The position numbers and the translations under genes were made by a program. A stretch of 9,465 nt of DNA, taken from assembly GCA_021807465.1 (NCBI GenBank), contig JAKBCX010000028.1:1-9465 (forward strand). Direction: 5' to 3'. This DNA is from Pseudomonadota bacterium. GTDB taxonomy: Bacteria > Pseudomonadota > Alphaproteobacteria > Acetobacterales > Acetobacteraceae. Position 1 is the first letter of the stretch. The number at the start of each line of letters is the position of its first letter. Of the stretch, positions 1-6,296 are shown piece by piece. The notes beneath the pieces were generated by a model that saw only the letters and a list, made by a program, of their open reading frames with translations, was not told the origin of the DNA and searched no databases.

Positions 1-206
1 TCGGCATATTCCGGCTCGCACCACAGCGGGTTGTCATCGCCAATGCCATGGGCATAGTGGCGGATGCCGTCGCGGGTCGCCTCGTAGTTCCACGGCTCCA
101 CCGTGTCGGTGATCAGCACGCCGATGCGGCTACGCAGGTCATCGAGCGCCTTATCCGTGATCTTGGGGAAGTATTTATTCGCCGGTGCGGCGGTCTCACT
201 GCTCAT
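1..206 (-). CDS. MaoC-like / FAS1-like acyl dehydratase, N-terminal part (truncated by window edge)
   Basis: The first 68 codons of a gene that continues past the left edge. The visible protein starts MSSETAAPANKYF and ends HYAHGIGDDNPLWCEPEYA. The Arg-Asp-x-Ile-Arg-His-Tyr-Ala-x-Gly-Ile-Gly-Asp-Asp-Asn-Pro-Leu-Trp stretch (about residues 45-62) is typical of the N-terminal domain of MaoC-like/FAS1-like dehydratases, hot-dog-fold enzymes that hydrate or dehydrate acyl-CoA thioesters. The catalytic hydratase motif normally lies further on and cannot be seen, so activity cannot be judged. The ATG overlaps the stop of the upstream acyl-CoA ligase by one base (TAATG), so translation is probably coupled and the two genes form one operon. 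The inferred role is to act on the CoA ester made by the ligase. Family assignment is fairly secure; substrate is unknown. Confidence 0.8.
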   Translation of the reverse strand, partial: MSSETAAPANKYFPKITDKALDDLRSRIGVLITDTVEPWNYEATRDGIRHYAHGIGDDNPLWCEPEYA

Positions 207-1771
207 TACGCGGTCCTCTCAGAGAGTTTCTTGGCCTCAAGGTCTCTCAACGCTTTGCGGTTGATCTTCCCGGCCGGGGTCTTGATAAGCTGGTCAACAA
301 ATTCAACGATGCGCGGATATTCATGCGCGGAAAGCTGCTGGCGGGTGAAGTCCTGCAACTCTTTGATATGCGCTTCATCCTTCGCGCCGCCCTTGGCGAC
401 GATGAAGGCCTTGACGGCAAGCCCGCGCAAGCCGTCCGGCACGCCAATCACGGCGGCTTCGGCCACGGTTTCGTGCCGCAGCAAGGTCTGTTCGATTTCC
501 ACCGGGCTGATGGTCCAGCCGGCGGAAATAATCACGTCATCGGCGCGGCCGCCATGGTAGAAATACCCATCAGCATCGGTCCAGCCGAGATCTTTCGTGG
601 GAATCCACTCGCCCTTGCGCAGCAGCATGATCTCGCCCTTCACATCAGGCGCGCATACGCTGCCATCCGGCGAACGGATTTCGATTTTCATGCCGGGGAT
701 GGGCTTGCCGAGCGAGCCATCCTTCACCTTGTAATCGGGCGCGCCGGGGTAGTTCACCAGAATCACGCCAATTTCGGTGGTGCCGTACATCGAGCACACG
801 GGCTGCTTGAACAGATTCTGCGTGTATTCCAGCGTGTCCGGGTCAATCGGCTCACCCGTGTACGACATTTTCTGCATGGCGAATTTATGCTGCTCCGCCA
901 CACCGCTATTGCGGATCATGCGGTAATGCGTGGCGGCGGCTGAAAGATTCGTGATCTTCAACGTATCCAGCGCCTCGACGAACACTTTCGCGTCGAACTT
1001 GCCGGCAAAGGAACCGGTGGTAACACCCAGCGCCAGCGGCGCCAGCGTGCCGTGCCACAGACCATGGCCCCAGGCAGGCGAGGACGGGCAGAAGAACCTA
1101 TCGCCCGGGCGCACGCCCGTGCCATACAAGGCCGCGGCGGTCAGCACCACCACGGCGCGGTGCGTGTGCTTCACCGCCGCAGGCAAATCGCGCGTGGTGC
1201 CCGAGGTATACTGGAACACCGCCATGTCATTCGCGCTCGTCTCCGGCTTGAAGGTGGCGGGGTATTCCGCAATGGCCTTCAGCAAATCGGTGTCGAGCAC
1301 GATCTTGTCCGCCGCCATCGCCTCCTGCGCGACGGGGAATTTCTCGTCATTCACGATCAGCAGCTCAGGCATACAGTCATTCACGCGCAGCTTCAGCCCA
1401 TCGGGGCCAAACAGCGTGAACATGGGCACCGAGATGGCACCGCATTTAAGCGCGCCGAACAGGCTGATATAGAACGCCTTGGACGGCTCCAGCATGAAGG
1501 CAACGCGGTCGCCCTTTTTAATGCCGCGCGCCACCAGGTAATTGGCCAGCCGGTTAGATTGCTCGGAAATCTCGCGGAAGGTCACCGGCTCGATGCCGCC
1601 CGCGCGCACGATATTCACCGCCACACGCGCCGGATCGGCGGCCCAGCGGTCGATGCATTCATGCCCGATATTAAACCGCTCTTGTGTGCCGTCATACATC
1701 TCCCACAGCTTGGCCGTGGAGAATTCACGCTGGGCATCCGCGAAGGATGTGTATTCGGAAAGCTTCGCCAT
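206..1771 (-). CDS. AMP-forming acyl-CoA ligase (ANL superfamily)
   Basis: A 521-aa ATP-dependent ligase expected to activate a carboxylic acid through an acyl-AMP to a CoA thioester in the cytoplasm. The phosphate-binding loop is at residues 188-201 (YTSGTTRDLPAAVK), the YGTTE motif at 329-333, the adenylate-binding Asp at 394, the hinge region GRADDVI at 408-414, followed by GWTISPVEIE (418-427), and the probable adenylation lysine is K502 in GKINRKALR. Length is normal for the family. The P-loop carries Arg-Asp-Leu-Pro where most members have Gly-x-Pro-Lys; I recall such variants in medium-chain and benzoate-type ligase relatives. The open frame extends upstream to 1906, but the start at 1771 (MAKLSEYTSF) fits the family and the extension is low-complexity shadow. 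The Shine-Dalgarno is weak (AAGG about 12 bases upstream). The stop overlaps the start of the MaoC-like gene. Substrate is not predictable; a medium-chain, cyclic or aromatic acid is possible. Confidence 0.92.
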   Translation of the reverse strand: MAKLSEYTSFADAQREFSTAKLWEMYDGTQERFNIGHECIDRWAADPARVAVNIVRAGGIEPVTFREISEQSNRLANYLVARGIKKGDRVAFMLEPSKAFYISLFGALKCGAISVPMFTLFGPDGLKLRVNDCMPELLIVNDEKFPVAQEAMAADKIVLDTDLLKAIAEYPATFKPETSANDMAVFQYTSGTTRDLPAAVKHTHRAVVVLTAAALYGTGVRPGDRFFCPSSPAWGHGLWHGTLAPLALGVTTGSFAGKFDAKVFVEALDTLKITNLSAAATHYRMIRNSGVAEQHKFAMQKMSYTGEPIDPDTLEYTQNLFKQPVCSMYGTTEIGVILVNYPGAPDYKVKDGSLGKPIPGMKIEIRSPDGSVCAPDVKGEIMLLRKGEWIPTKDLGWTDADGYFYHGGRADDVIISAGWTISPVEIEQTLLRHETVAEAAVIGVPDGLRGLAVKAFIVAKGGAKDEAHIKELQDFTRQQLSAHEYPRIVEFVDQLIKTPAGKINRKALRDLEAKKLSERTA

Positions 1772-1819
1772 GAAGTGGTTATGCCTTGTTTGTTGCCATG
1801 CCTGATTCTGGACCGGCAC

Positions 1820-1849
1820 TCTATCGCACCGGCCGGAATGTATTGTCAA
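1820..1849 (-). promoter_or_regulatory. Candidate sigma70-type promoter of the ligase-dehydratase operon
   Basis: On the minus strand TTGACA (1849-1844) is a perfect -35 box, followed after 18 bases by GATAGA (1825-1820), a poor -10 match. Transcription would start near 1812, giving a leader of about 40 bases before the ATG at 1771. The -35 lies inside nested palindromes, which supports a regulatory role. This is predicted from sequence only. Confidence 0.45.
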
Positions 1850-1858
1850 TACACAATA
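1840..1858. promoter_or_regulatory. Nested palindromes, candidate operator at ligase promoter
   Basis: Two overlapping perfect inverted repeats. GTATTG-T-CAATAC spans 1840-1852, and TATTGT-N6-ACAATA spans 1841-1858. They cover the predicted -35 box of the ligase operon and are AT-rich against a GC-rich background. This form is typical of sites for dimeric repressors such as TetR- or MarR-type proteins. No regulator gene is adjacent, so the binding protein is unknown. Confidence 0.45.
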
Positions 1859-1896
1859 AGCGTTGTGCTTATGGAATGCGACGCACAAACGCGGCG

Positions 1897-1927
1897 GCCC
1901 AGCCACGCCCCAGGGGCATGGCTGGGC
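1897..1927 (-). terminator. Strong hairpin downstream of the CMD gene, probable transcript end
   Basis: GCCCAGCCACGCCCC (1897-1911) and GGGGCATGGCTGGGC (1913-1927) form a 15-bp stem around a single central base. The one non-Watson-Crick position is an A-C mismatch in plus-strand RNA but a G-U wobble in minus-strand RNA, so the hairpin is better on the minus strand. It sits between the stop of the CMD gene (1960) and the ligase promoter, where a terminator is expected. No good U-tract follows, so it may instead stabilise the 3' end or act with Rho. Confidence 0.45.
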
Positions 1928-1959
1928 TATCCGCTAAATATTTCAGGATTTTGAAGACC

Positions 1960-2592
1960 TTAACGGTCTGTCAGGCCGGTGAATAACTCGGAAATCGGGG
2001 TACGCAGTGAATTCTGCAAGAATGCCAGCCCACGGTAATGCCCCGCCAGAATGGGCAATTCCATCAGTTGCCGCTCGTCATAACTGGCGGCCAGCACGGC
2101 CCATGTTCCGTCCGAGATCGTGGCATTCGCCGCCAGCTCCTCAACCGCGCGCAGCACGGCGGCGTCGTGCGTGCTCCACCCCGGCGCGGCGGAGCCATTG
2201 GTCACGCGCTCAATCTCCTCGCTGGTTAGGCCAGCAAGCTTCTTGCCCAGTTGCACATGCCCGCTCCACTCAAACGGCGCCTGGGCCAGCCAGCCTGTGC
2301 GCAACACAACCAGCTCGCGGTCGCGCGCGGGCAAAGCGCCGCCGGCCATCAGCACCAGTGCCAGGCGGGTATGGGCGCGGGCCAATACGGGGTGGCGGAT
2401 CAGCGTCGCCATCCATTCCGAAACCCGGCCCTCTTCCGGCTCGTGCCCCGCCGCAACGTCAATCTCAACATTCATGGCTGCTGCTTCAGGGGGGCATTGC
2501 CCCAGCGGCAACGGCGCAATACGCGGCGGGCGGCCGAGAATCTCAGCCTGCCGCGCCGCCACGCGCGCTTCCTCTAGCTGTCCGGCCCCCAT
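1960..2592 (-). CDS. Carboxymuconolactone decarboxylase (CMD)-like protein, copy 1
   Basis: A 210-aa CMD/AhpD-fold protein. The conserved core runs from about residue 57 to 197: HPVLARAHTRLA, then ARDRELVVLRTGW (89-101), then EW..H (108-112), TSEEIERV and HDAAVLRAVEEL. The CxxC pair of AhpD-type peroxidase partners is absent; the only cysteine is Cys33 in the N-terminal extension, so a redox role is unlikely and decarboxylase or other lactone/ring chemistry is an inference. By eye it is about 55% identical over the core to the CMD gene at 4381-5037. It lies 25 bases downstream of the double-propeller gene in the same direction and is probably co-transcribed. I chose ATG at 2592; a GTG at 2613 would give an N-terminus closer in length to the paralog. 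Upstream frame codons overlap the propeller gene and are shadow. Confidence 0.85.
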   Translation of the reverse strand: MGAGQLEEARVAARQAEILGRPPRIAPLPLGQCPPEAAAMNVEIDVAAGHEPEEGRVSEWMATLIRHPVLARAHTRLALVLMAGGALPARDRELVVLRTGWLAQAPFEWSGHVQLGKKLAGLTSEEIERVTNGSAAPGWSTHDAAVLRAVEELAANATISDGTWAVLAASYDERQLMELPILAGHYRGLAFLQNSLRTPISELFTGLTDR

Positions 2593-2617
2593 GGCTTCGG
2601 GCGCGTTAAGCACAGCC

Positions 2618-4213
2618 TTAAGCGGGCCGGATGGCCAGCACGCTGCCCTCGGCATCGGCCGAGACGTACAACGTGCCATCCGCCCCCGCGGCAATGCCCG
2701 CAAACGGCCCCATGGGGCCAGAAAGCGGCTGGATGGCACCCAGGAATTTGGGCGTAATGCCCGGCGGTGCGCCCACGGGCAGGTTGGCGGCAATCACCTT
2801 GCGCGCGCCGCTGGCCAAATTGTATTCCACCAACGCCTTGGCCTGCGCATCCACCACGTACAGCTTGCCATCGCGCAGCAAAATGCCCTGGGGCTGCTTC
2901 AGCCCGTCCAGCACAGTCTCGGCCCGGCCTGCCTTCAGCTTCACCACGCGCCCGGCATGACATTCAGACACATAAACAGTGCCATCCGCATCCACGGCCA
3001 CACCCATCGGCTCTTTCAGCCCCTCGGCCAGCATTTCGGTCTTGCCTGCCTTCACCGCATGCACGCGCCCGGCCCCGGCCTCGGCAAACACCACACCGCC
3101 ACCCGGCGCCAGCGCCACGCCGTACAGCCGGTCGAACCCTTCGGCCAGATATTCGCTGGTCTGCTCACGCGGATTCCAGCGCGCCACCTGACCGTTGGCC
3201 GTGGTTGTCACCACCTCGCCTGGCCCGCTGGCCGCCACGCCGCGCGTGTAGCCGGGGCAGCCGGGGGTAAACAGCATCGCCGCCAGCTCCGGCTTGCCGC
3301 CGGGCCGCAGATAGTAACAGAACGGCCCATCCGCCACGAACAGCACGCCATCCTCGCCCATGGCCAGCCCCAGCGGCCAGTTGAACCCGTCCGGCACCAC
3401 CGAACGCAGCTTGCCGCCGGGCAGCACCTCGTTGATCTGCCCGGAAATGGAGGACACGAAAATGCGGTCGCCCACGAAGGTCACGTTATCCAGCCCGGGG
3501 CAGATATCGGCCAGCACCTCTTTCTCGCCGGTGCGCACGTCAATGCGCAGCACCTGGCCGCTATGCACCTGGGTGGACACAATACGCCCCTGAGAATCGA
3601 ACTTCACCGCATCCGGAACGCCCAGCCCGGTGGCCACCACTTCCGGCGCGCCACCCTCCAGGCTCATGCGCCAAATCTCGTTGGTGCCCATTACGGGGAA
3701 GTAAAGCTTCCCATCCGGCCCTACTTCGAAAGCATTCGGCATCTGCACGTTTTCCAGCAGAATGCGCGGCGCCCCGCCATGCAGATCCAGCTCCATAATC
3801 CGCCCGCCCGGGCGGCACTCGCCCGCAATCAGCCGGCCCTGATGCCAGGTGATTGGGTTGGCCACCGGAATATCGCCATATAACACGCGGGTGCGGCCAT
3901 TCGGCTCACGCACGCTCACCCTGCCCTCGGTAATTTCCGTGGCGTACAAATTACCCTTATCGTCGAACACCAGATCGTCCGGCGCCACAATGTCGCCGCC
4001 CATCGGGCTGACCGCCTCAACCGCCCCGGTCTCGGGGTCCACGGCGCTAATCTGGCTGCCAGAAACCTGGGCCACGTAAAGCCGCCCATCCGTGCCGGTG
4101 CGCATGCCGTTGGCGCCGTAAAGCCGGCTCACCGGCGTTATCCGCTCCAGCACCCAGCCTTCCGCCACATCCGCCGGATGCGCCGCGATGTAACGCCCAA
4201 ATTGCATCGTCAT
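2618..4213 (-). CDS. Tandem double beta-propeller, SMP-30/gluconolactonase/NHL-type protein
   Basis: A 531-aa protein built of about 12 repeats of the type xGhxxxxDGxLYVxxxxxGxVxxhxxxxG. I place them near residues 33-60, 78-106, 118-146, 160-188, 200-230, 241-268, then 280-306, 324-350, 363-392, 401-433, 441-472 and 505-529. This fits two six-bladed propellers in tandem, whereas classical SMP-30 lactonases are about 300 aa with one. Polar residues at the starts of blades (N35, N160, D201, N243) could bind metal as in SMP-30, but this is not proven. No signal peptide or membrane segment is visible, so it is probably cytoplasmic. The start at 4213 (MTMQFGRY) has GGGGAGGA six bases upstream; ATGs at 4219 and 4207 fit the spacing less well, and the frame further upstream is intergenic. 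It is followed closely by CMD copy 1 and is divergent from CMD copy 2. A lactone hydrolase working with the CMDs is plausible. Confidence 0.85.
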   Translation of the reverse strand: MTMQFGRYIAAHPADVAEGWVLERITPVSRLYGANGMRTGTDGRLYVAQVSGSQISAVDPETGAVEAVSPMGGDIVAPDDLVFDDKGNLYATEITEGRVSVREPNGRTRVLYGDIPVANPITWHQGRLIAGECRPGGRIMELDLHGGAPRILLENVQMPNAFEVGPDGKLYFPVMGTNEIWRMSLEGGAPEVVATGLGVPDAVKFDSQGRIVSTQVHSGQVLRIDVRTGEKEVLADICPGLDNVTFVGDRIFVSSISGQINEVLPGGKLRSVVPDGFNWPLGLAMGEDGVLFVADGPFCYYLRPGGKPELAAMLFTPGCPGYTRGVAASGPGEVVTTTANGQVARWNPREQTSEYLAEGFDRLYGVALAPGGGVVFAEAGAGRVHAVKAGKTEMLAEGLKEPMGVAVDADGTVYVSECHAGRVVKLKAGRAETVLDGLKQPQGILLRDGKLYVVDAQAKALVEYNLASGARKVIAANLPVGAPPGITPKFLGAIQPLSGPMGPFAGIAAGADGTLYVSADAEGSVLAIRPA

Positions 4214-4269
4214 TCCCATTCCTCCCCTGCCGGACCACTTACGCGCGCGAGCCAGCCTTGCTGAACACC

Positions 4270-4299
4270 AGCCTAGCGAGCCAGCGCAAGCAGCGTCAA
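4270..4299 (-). promoter_or_regulatory. Candidate promoter of the propeller-CMD operon
   Basis: Minus strand TTGACG (4299-4294), an 18-base spacer, then TAGGCT (4275-4270). The -35 is good and the -10 weak. The start point would be near 4262, about 49 bases before the ATG at 4213. Its -35 is back-to-back with that of the divergent CMD gene, 15 bases away. Confidence 0.3.
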
Positions 4300-4314
4300 C
4301 CAGCCCAGCCCGCC

Positions 4315-4343
4315 TTGACGCCGCAATGCTGAGCATCTTAACA
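4315..4343 (+). promoter_or_regulatory. Candidate promoter of CMD copy 2
   Basis: TTGACG (4315-4320), 17-base spacer, TTAACA (4338-4343). Transcription would begin near 4350, leaving a leader of about 30 bases with an AGGGGGA ribosome site (4368-4374) seven bases from the ATG at 4381. A perfect inverted repeat covers the spacer and the -10. Confidence 0.4.
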
Positions 4344-4349
4344 GCATTG
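4324..4349. promoter_or_regulatory. Perfect inverted repeat, candidate operator in divergent CMD/propeller promoter
   Basis: CAATGCTG (4324-4331) and CAGCATTG (4342-4349) are perfect 8-base arms separated by 10 bases. A shorter palindrome, ATGCT-G-AGCAT (4325-4335), overlaps the left arm. The element covers the spacer and -10 box of the predicted CMD copy 2 promoter and lies just upstream of the divergent -35, so a bound protein could control both directions. The binding protein is not known. Confidence 0.45.
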
Positions 4350-4380
4350 GCAAACAAGCCCGGAACCAGGGGGACCCGCC

Positions 4381-5037
4381 ATGCCGAACGACGCCGCAAC
4401 CGCCAAAATCGCCATCGACCCCGCCGTGCTGGCCCGCGCCGCCGCGCGCGATGCCGAGATCAACGGCCACCCCGCCCGCATTGAGCCGCTGGGCGAAGAC
4501 AAATTCACCCCGGACGTGCTGAAACTGACAGCGGACATGAAAGCCGCCGCCGGCATTCCGCCCAACGGCTATGTGCCGGAGTTTTTCGGCATCATGCTGC
4601 ACCACCCAACCCTCTTCAAAGCCCATTCCGACCTCGCCATGGTGCTGATGGCCGGCAACACCCTGCCAACGCGCGACCGCGAGCTTGCCATTTTGCGCGT
4701 GGGCTGGATGACCGGCGCGCCGTATGAATGGAACGCGCATGTCGATATGGCCAAGCGCCTCACCAACATCACGCCGGAAGAAATCGAGCGCGTGATCATC
4801 GGCTCCACCGCCCCGGGCTGGAGCGCGCATGACGCCGCCATTCTGCGCGCCGTGGAGGAAATGATGGCCAACGCCATGGTCACCGACGAAACCTGGGCCA
4901 TCCTCGCCAAGGCCTATAACGACGCCCAGCTCATCGAGTTCCCCATCCTCGTCGGGCAGTATCTTGGCGTTGCCTATCTGCAAAACTCCATCCGCGCCCG
5001 GCTGATGCCTAACCAGATCGGCCTTTCGGCCCGGTAA
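4381..5037 (+). CDS. Carboxymuconolactone decarboxylase (CMD)-like protein, copy 2
   Basis: A 218-aa CMD/AhpD-fold protein. Core motifs are HHPTLFKAHSDLA (74-86), TRDRELAILRVGW (97-109), EW..H (116-120), TPEEIERV (131-138) and HDAAILRAVEEM (150-161). I see no cysteine at all, so AhpD-type disulfide chemistry is excluded. The ATG has a clear AGGGGGA site seven bases upstream. It is a close paralog of the CMD gene at 1960-2592 (about 55% by eye over the core) but lies on the opposite strand, divergent from the propeller gene. It is followed three bases after its stop by a strong terminator, so it is monocistronic. The likely role is decarboxylation or related chemistry on a cyclic or lactone intermediate; the name comes from the family only. 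The two copies might form a hetero-oligomer or act on successive intermediates. Confidence 0.88.
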   Translation: MPNDAATAKIAIDPAVLARAAARDAEINGHPARIEPLGEDKFTPDVLKLTADMKAAAGIPPNGYVPEFFGIMLHHPTLFKAHSDLAMVLMAGNTLPTRDRELAILRVGWMTGAPYEWNAHVDMAKRLTNITPEEIERVIIGSTAPGWSAHDAAILRAVEEMMANAMVTDETWAILAKAYNDAQLIEFPILVGQYLGVAYLQNSIRARLMPNQIGLSAR

Positions 5038-5040
5038 CGC

Positions 5041-5069
5041 AAAAACCCCGCGGCGCCGCGGGGTTTTTT
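5041..5069. terminator. Bidirectional intrinsic terminator
   Basis: CCCCGCGGCGCCGCGGGG (5046-5063) is a perfect 18-base palindrome flanked by AAAAA (5041-5045) and TTTTTT (5064-5069). It therefore works as a classical Rho-independent terminator in both directions. It ends CMD copy 2 (stop at 5037) and also blocks transcripts arriving from the convergent oxidoreductase operon. Confidence 0.9.
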
Positions 5070-5097
5070 GTGAATCCAGGCGCGGGGCCGGGCCAAA

Positions 5098-5130
5098 GCC
5101 GCCGCGCCCGCAACCCGGGAACGCGGCGGC
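5098..5130 (-). terminator. Second hairpin after the oxidoreductase operon
   Basis: GCCGCCGCG (5098-5106) and CGCGGCGGC (5122-5130) form a perfect 9-bp stem with a 15-base loop, starting 11 bases after the oxidoreductase stop on the minus strand. Only TTT follows, so it is a weak terminator or 3' stabilising stem placed before the stronger shared terminator. Confidence 0.4.
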
Positions 5131-5140
5131 AATCCGTATC

Positions 5141-6280
5141 TCATCCGGCGATATGCGCCGTATCCACCCAAGACTTGCGCTCATCGGCCTCGTACAGCGC
5201 CTCGATCAGCGCCTGCACCTCCGCCGCGCGGGCAAAGCCGGGCAGCGCCTCGCCCTTGCCGTTAATGGCGTTCACCAGGCTCTCGAACACGCGCGCCAAA
5301 GAGACACGCTGCGCGCCATTATACAAATCCTCCTGCCCCAGCGTCACCGCACGGCCATCGGCCATGAAGAACCGCTCCGGCACCTCCACCTCCGCGCCGG
5401 TAGGCTCGTGATGCGGCGATTCGTTCCTGCTGACATAGAGTTTGGCGCTCTGGATGCTCGGGTAGCGCAGCGAGCTGAGGCGCAGCCGCCCCTTGCTGCC
5501 AAATGCCTCGATGTAAAACCCCGGGCTATCTGCCGCCGTCCACGATGTGGAGAGCATACCCATCGCGCCCGAGGCAAAATTCAGCAGCGCGTGGCAGGTA
5601 TCATCCGTCTCCACCTTCTGCACTTCGCCACCCGGCAGATGCCATTCCTTCAACTGCGTTTTTATATTCGCGGAAACCGCGCTGACAGGCCCGAATAAAT
5701 GCCGCAGCGCATGCAGCATGTGCGAGCCGTTATTGCGCGTGACACTCACGCCCAGCCCGGATTTGCCGAACCAGGTATAGGGAAAACCCGGCTGTATTTG
5801 CAGAAAGAACGACATCTGCCAGGAGCAATGCACCTGGAATACCTCGCCAATTTCGCCGGCGTCGATCAGCTCTTTCATGAAGCCCAGATGCGGCAGGCCC
5901 ATCACGCTTGCCGCCGCCACGCCATGCAGGCCCTTCTCACGCCGCAATCCATCCAGGCGCTGCGCCGCTTCCGCCGAAACGGCAAAGGGAATCTGGTTCA
6001 CCGCATGTTTGCCGCCATTCAGCGCGGCGGTCACAATCTTCTCGCGCAGCACAGGGTTGGTTCCCGCATCGATAATGTCGATATCAGGATCGTTGGCCAT
6101 CGCCTCGTAAGACCAGAACGGCCGCGCCACGCCAAATTGCTTCGCCGCCGCCTCCGCCGTTTCCTGCCGCGAGGTGCAAATCGCCGTCACCTCCACGCTA
6201 TCGCTCAGCGTGCGCCAGGCGGGCAGATGCGCCAGCGCGCCCCAATTTGCGCTGACAATCCCAACTTTCAGCTTGCTCAT
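5141..6280 (-). CDS. Gfo/Idh/MocA-family oxidoreductase with altered EKP motif
   Basis: A 379-aa member of the family that uses NAD(P) to oxidise or reduce sugars, cyclitols and related compounds. The N-terminal Rossmann segment KVGIVSANWGALAHLPAW (5-22) and the C-terminal substrate domain (from about residue 125) are both present. The usual Glu-Lys-Pro motif is Asn-Gln-Ile-Pro here (95-98), so the conserved lysine is missing. The motif normally carrying the catalytic His reads NNGSHMLHALRHLFG (183-197), keeping Gly-x-His but with Asn where Asp is common. Cofactor binding is likely kept; standard dehydrogenase activity is less sure. A GGGAGG site lies nine bases before the ATG. It is the last gene of a three-gene operon, 16 bases after the NTF2-like gene. 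Family assignment is secure, substrate unknown. Confidence 0.9.
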   Translation of the reverse strand: MSKLKVGIVSANWGALAHLPAWRTLSDSVEVTAICTSRQETAEAAAKQFGVARPFWSYEAMANDPDIDIIDAGTNPVLREKIVTAALNGGKHAVNQIPFAVSAEAAQRLDGLRREKGLHGVAAASVMGLPHLGFMKELIDAGEIGEVFQVHCSWQMSFFLQIQPGFPYTWFGKSGLGVSVTRNNGSHMLHALRHLFGPVSAVSANIKTQLKEWHLPGGEVQKVETDDTCHALLNFASGAMGMLSTSWTAADSPGFYIEAFGSKGRLRLSSLRYPSIQSAKLYVSRNESPHHEPTGAEVEVPERFFMADGRAVTLGQEDLYNGAQRVSLARVFESLVNAINGKGEALPGFARAAEVQALIEALYEADERKSWVDTAHIAG

Positions 6281-6296
6281 TTTCCGTTGCCTCCCG

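Noticed and set aside
1779..1799. A six-codon leader frame (MATNKA) before the ligase start
   Set aside because: It is too short, has no regulatory codon run and no clear ribosome site; likely chance.
1052..1954. A 300-codon plus-strand frame opposite the acyl-CoA ligase
   Set aside because: It is antisense to a gene with all ANL motifs and runs through the ligase promoter; no recognisable domain.
2593..2793. N-terminal extension of CMD copy 1
   Set aside because: These codons mostly overlap the end of the propeller gene in another frame, and the paralog shows a start near 2592-2613.
2120..3883. A 587-codon open frame on the plus strand, antisense to the propeller gene
   Set aside because: It has no family features, is rich in His/Arg/Pro/Ala as expected from reverse reading of GC-rich codons, and lies opposite a protein with clear repeats.
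4273..5184. A 303-codon minus-strand frame opposite CMD copy 2
   Set aside because: It crosses the bidirectional terminator and the divergent promoter and shows low-complexity Gly/His composition; it is a shadow of the real gene.
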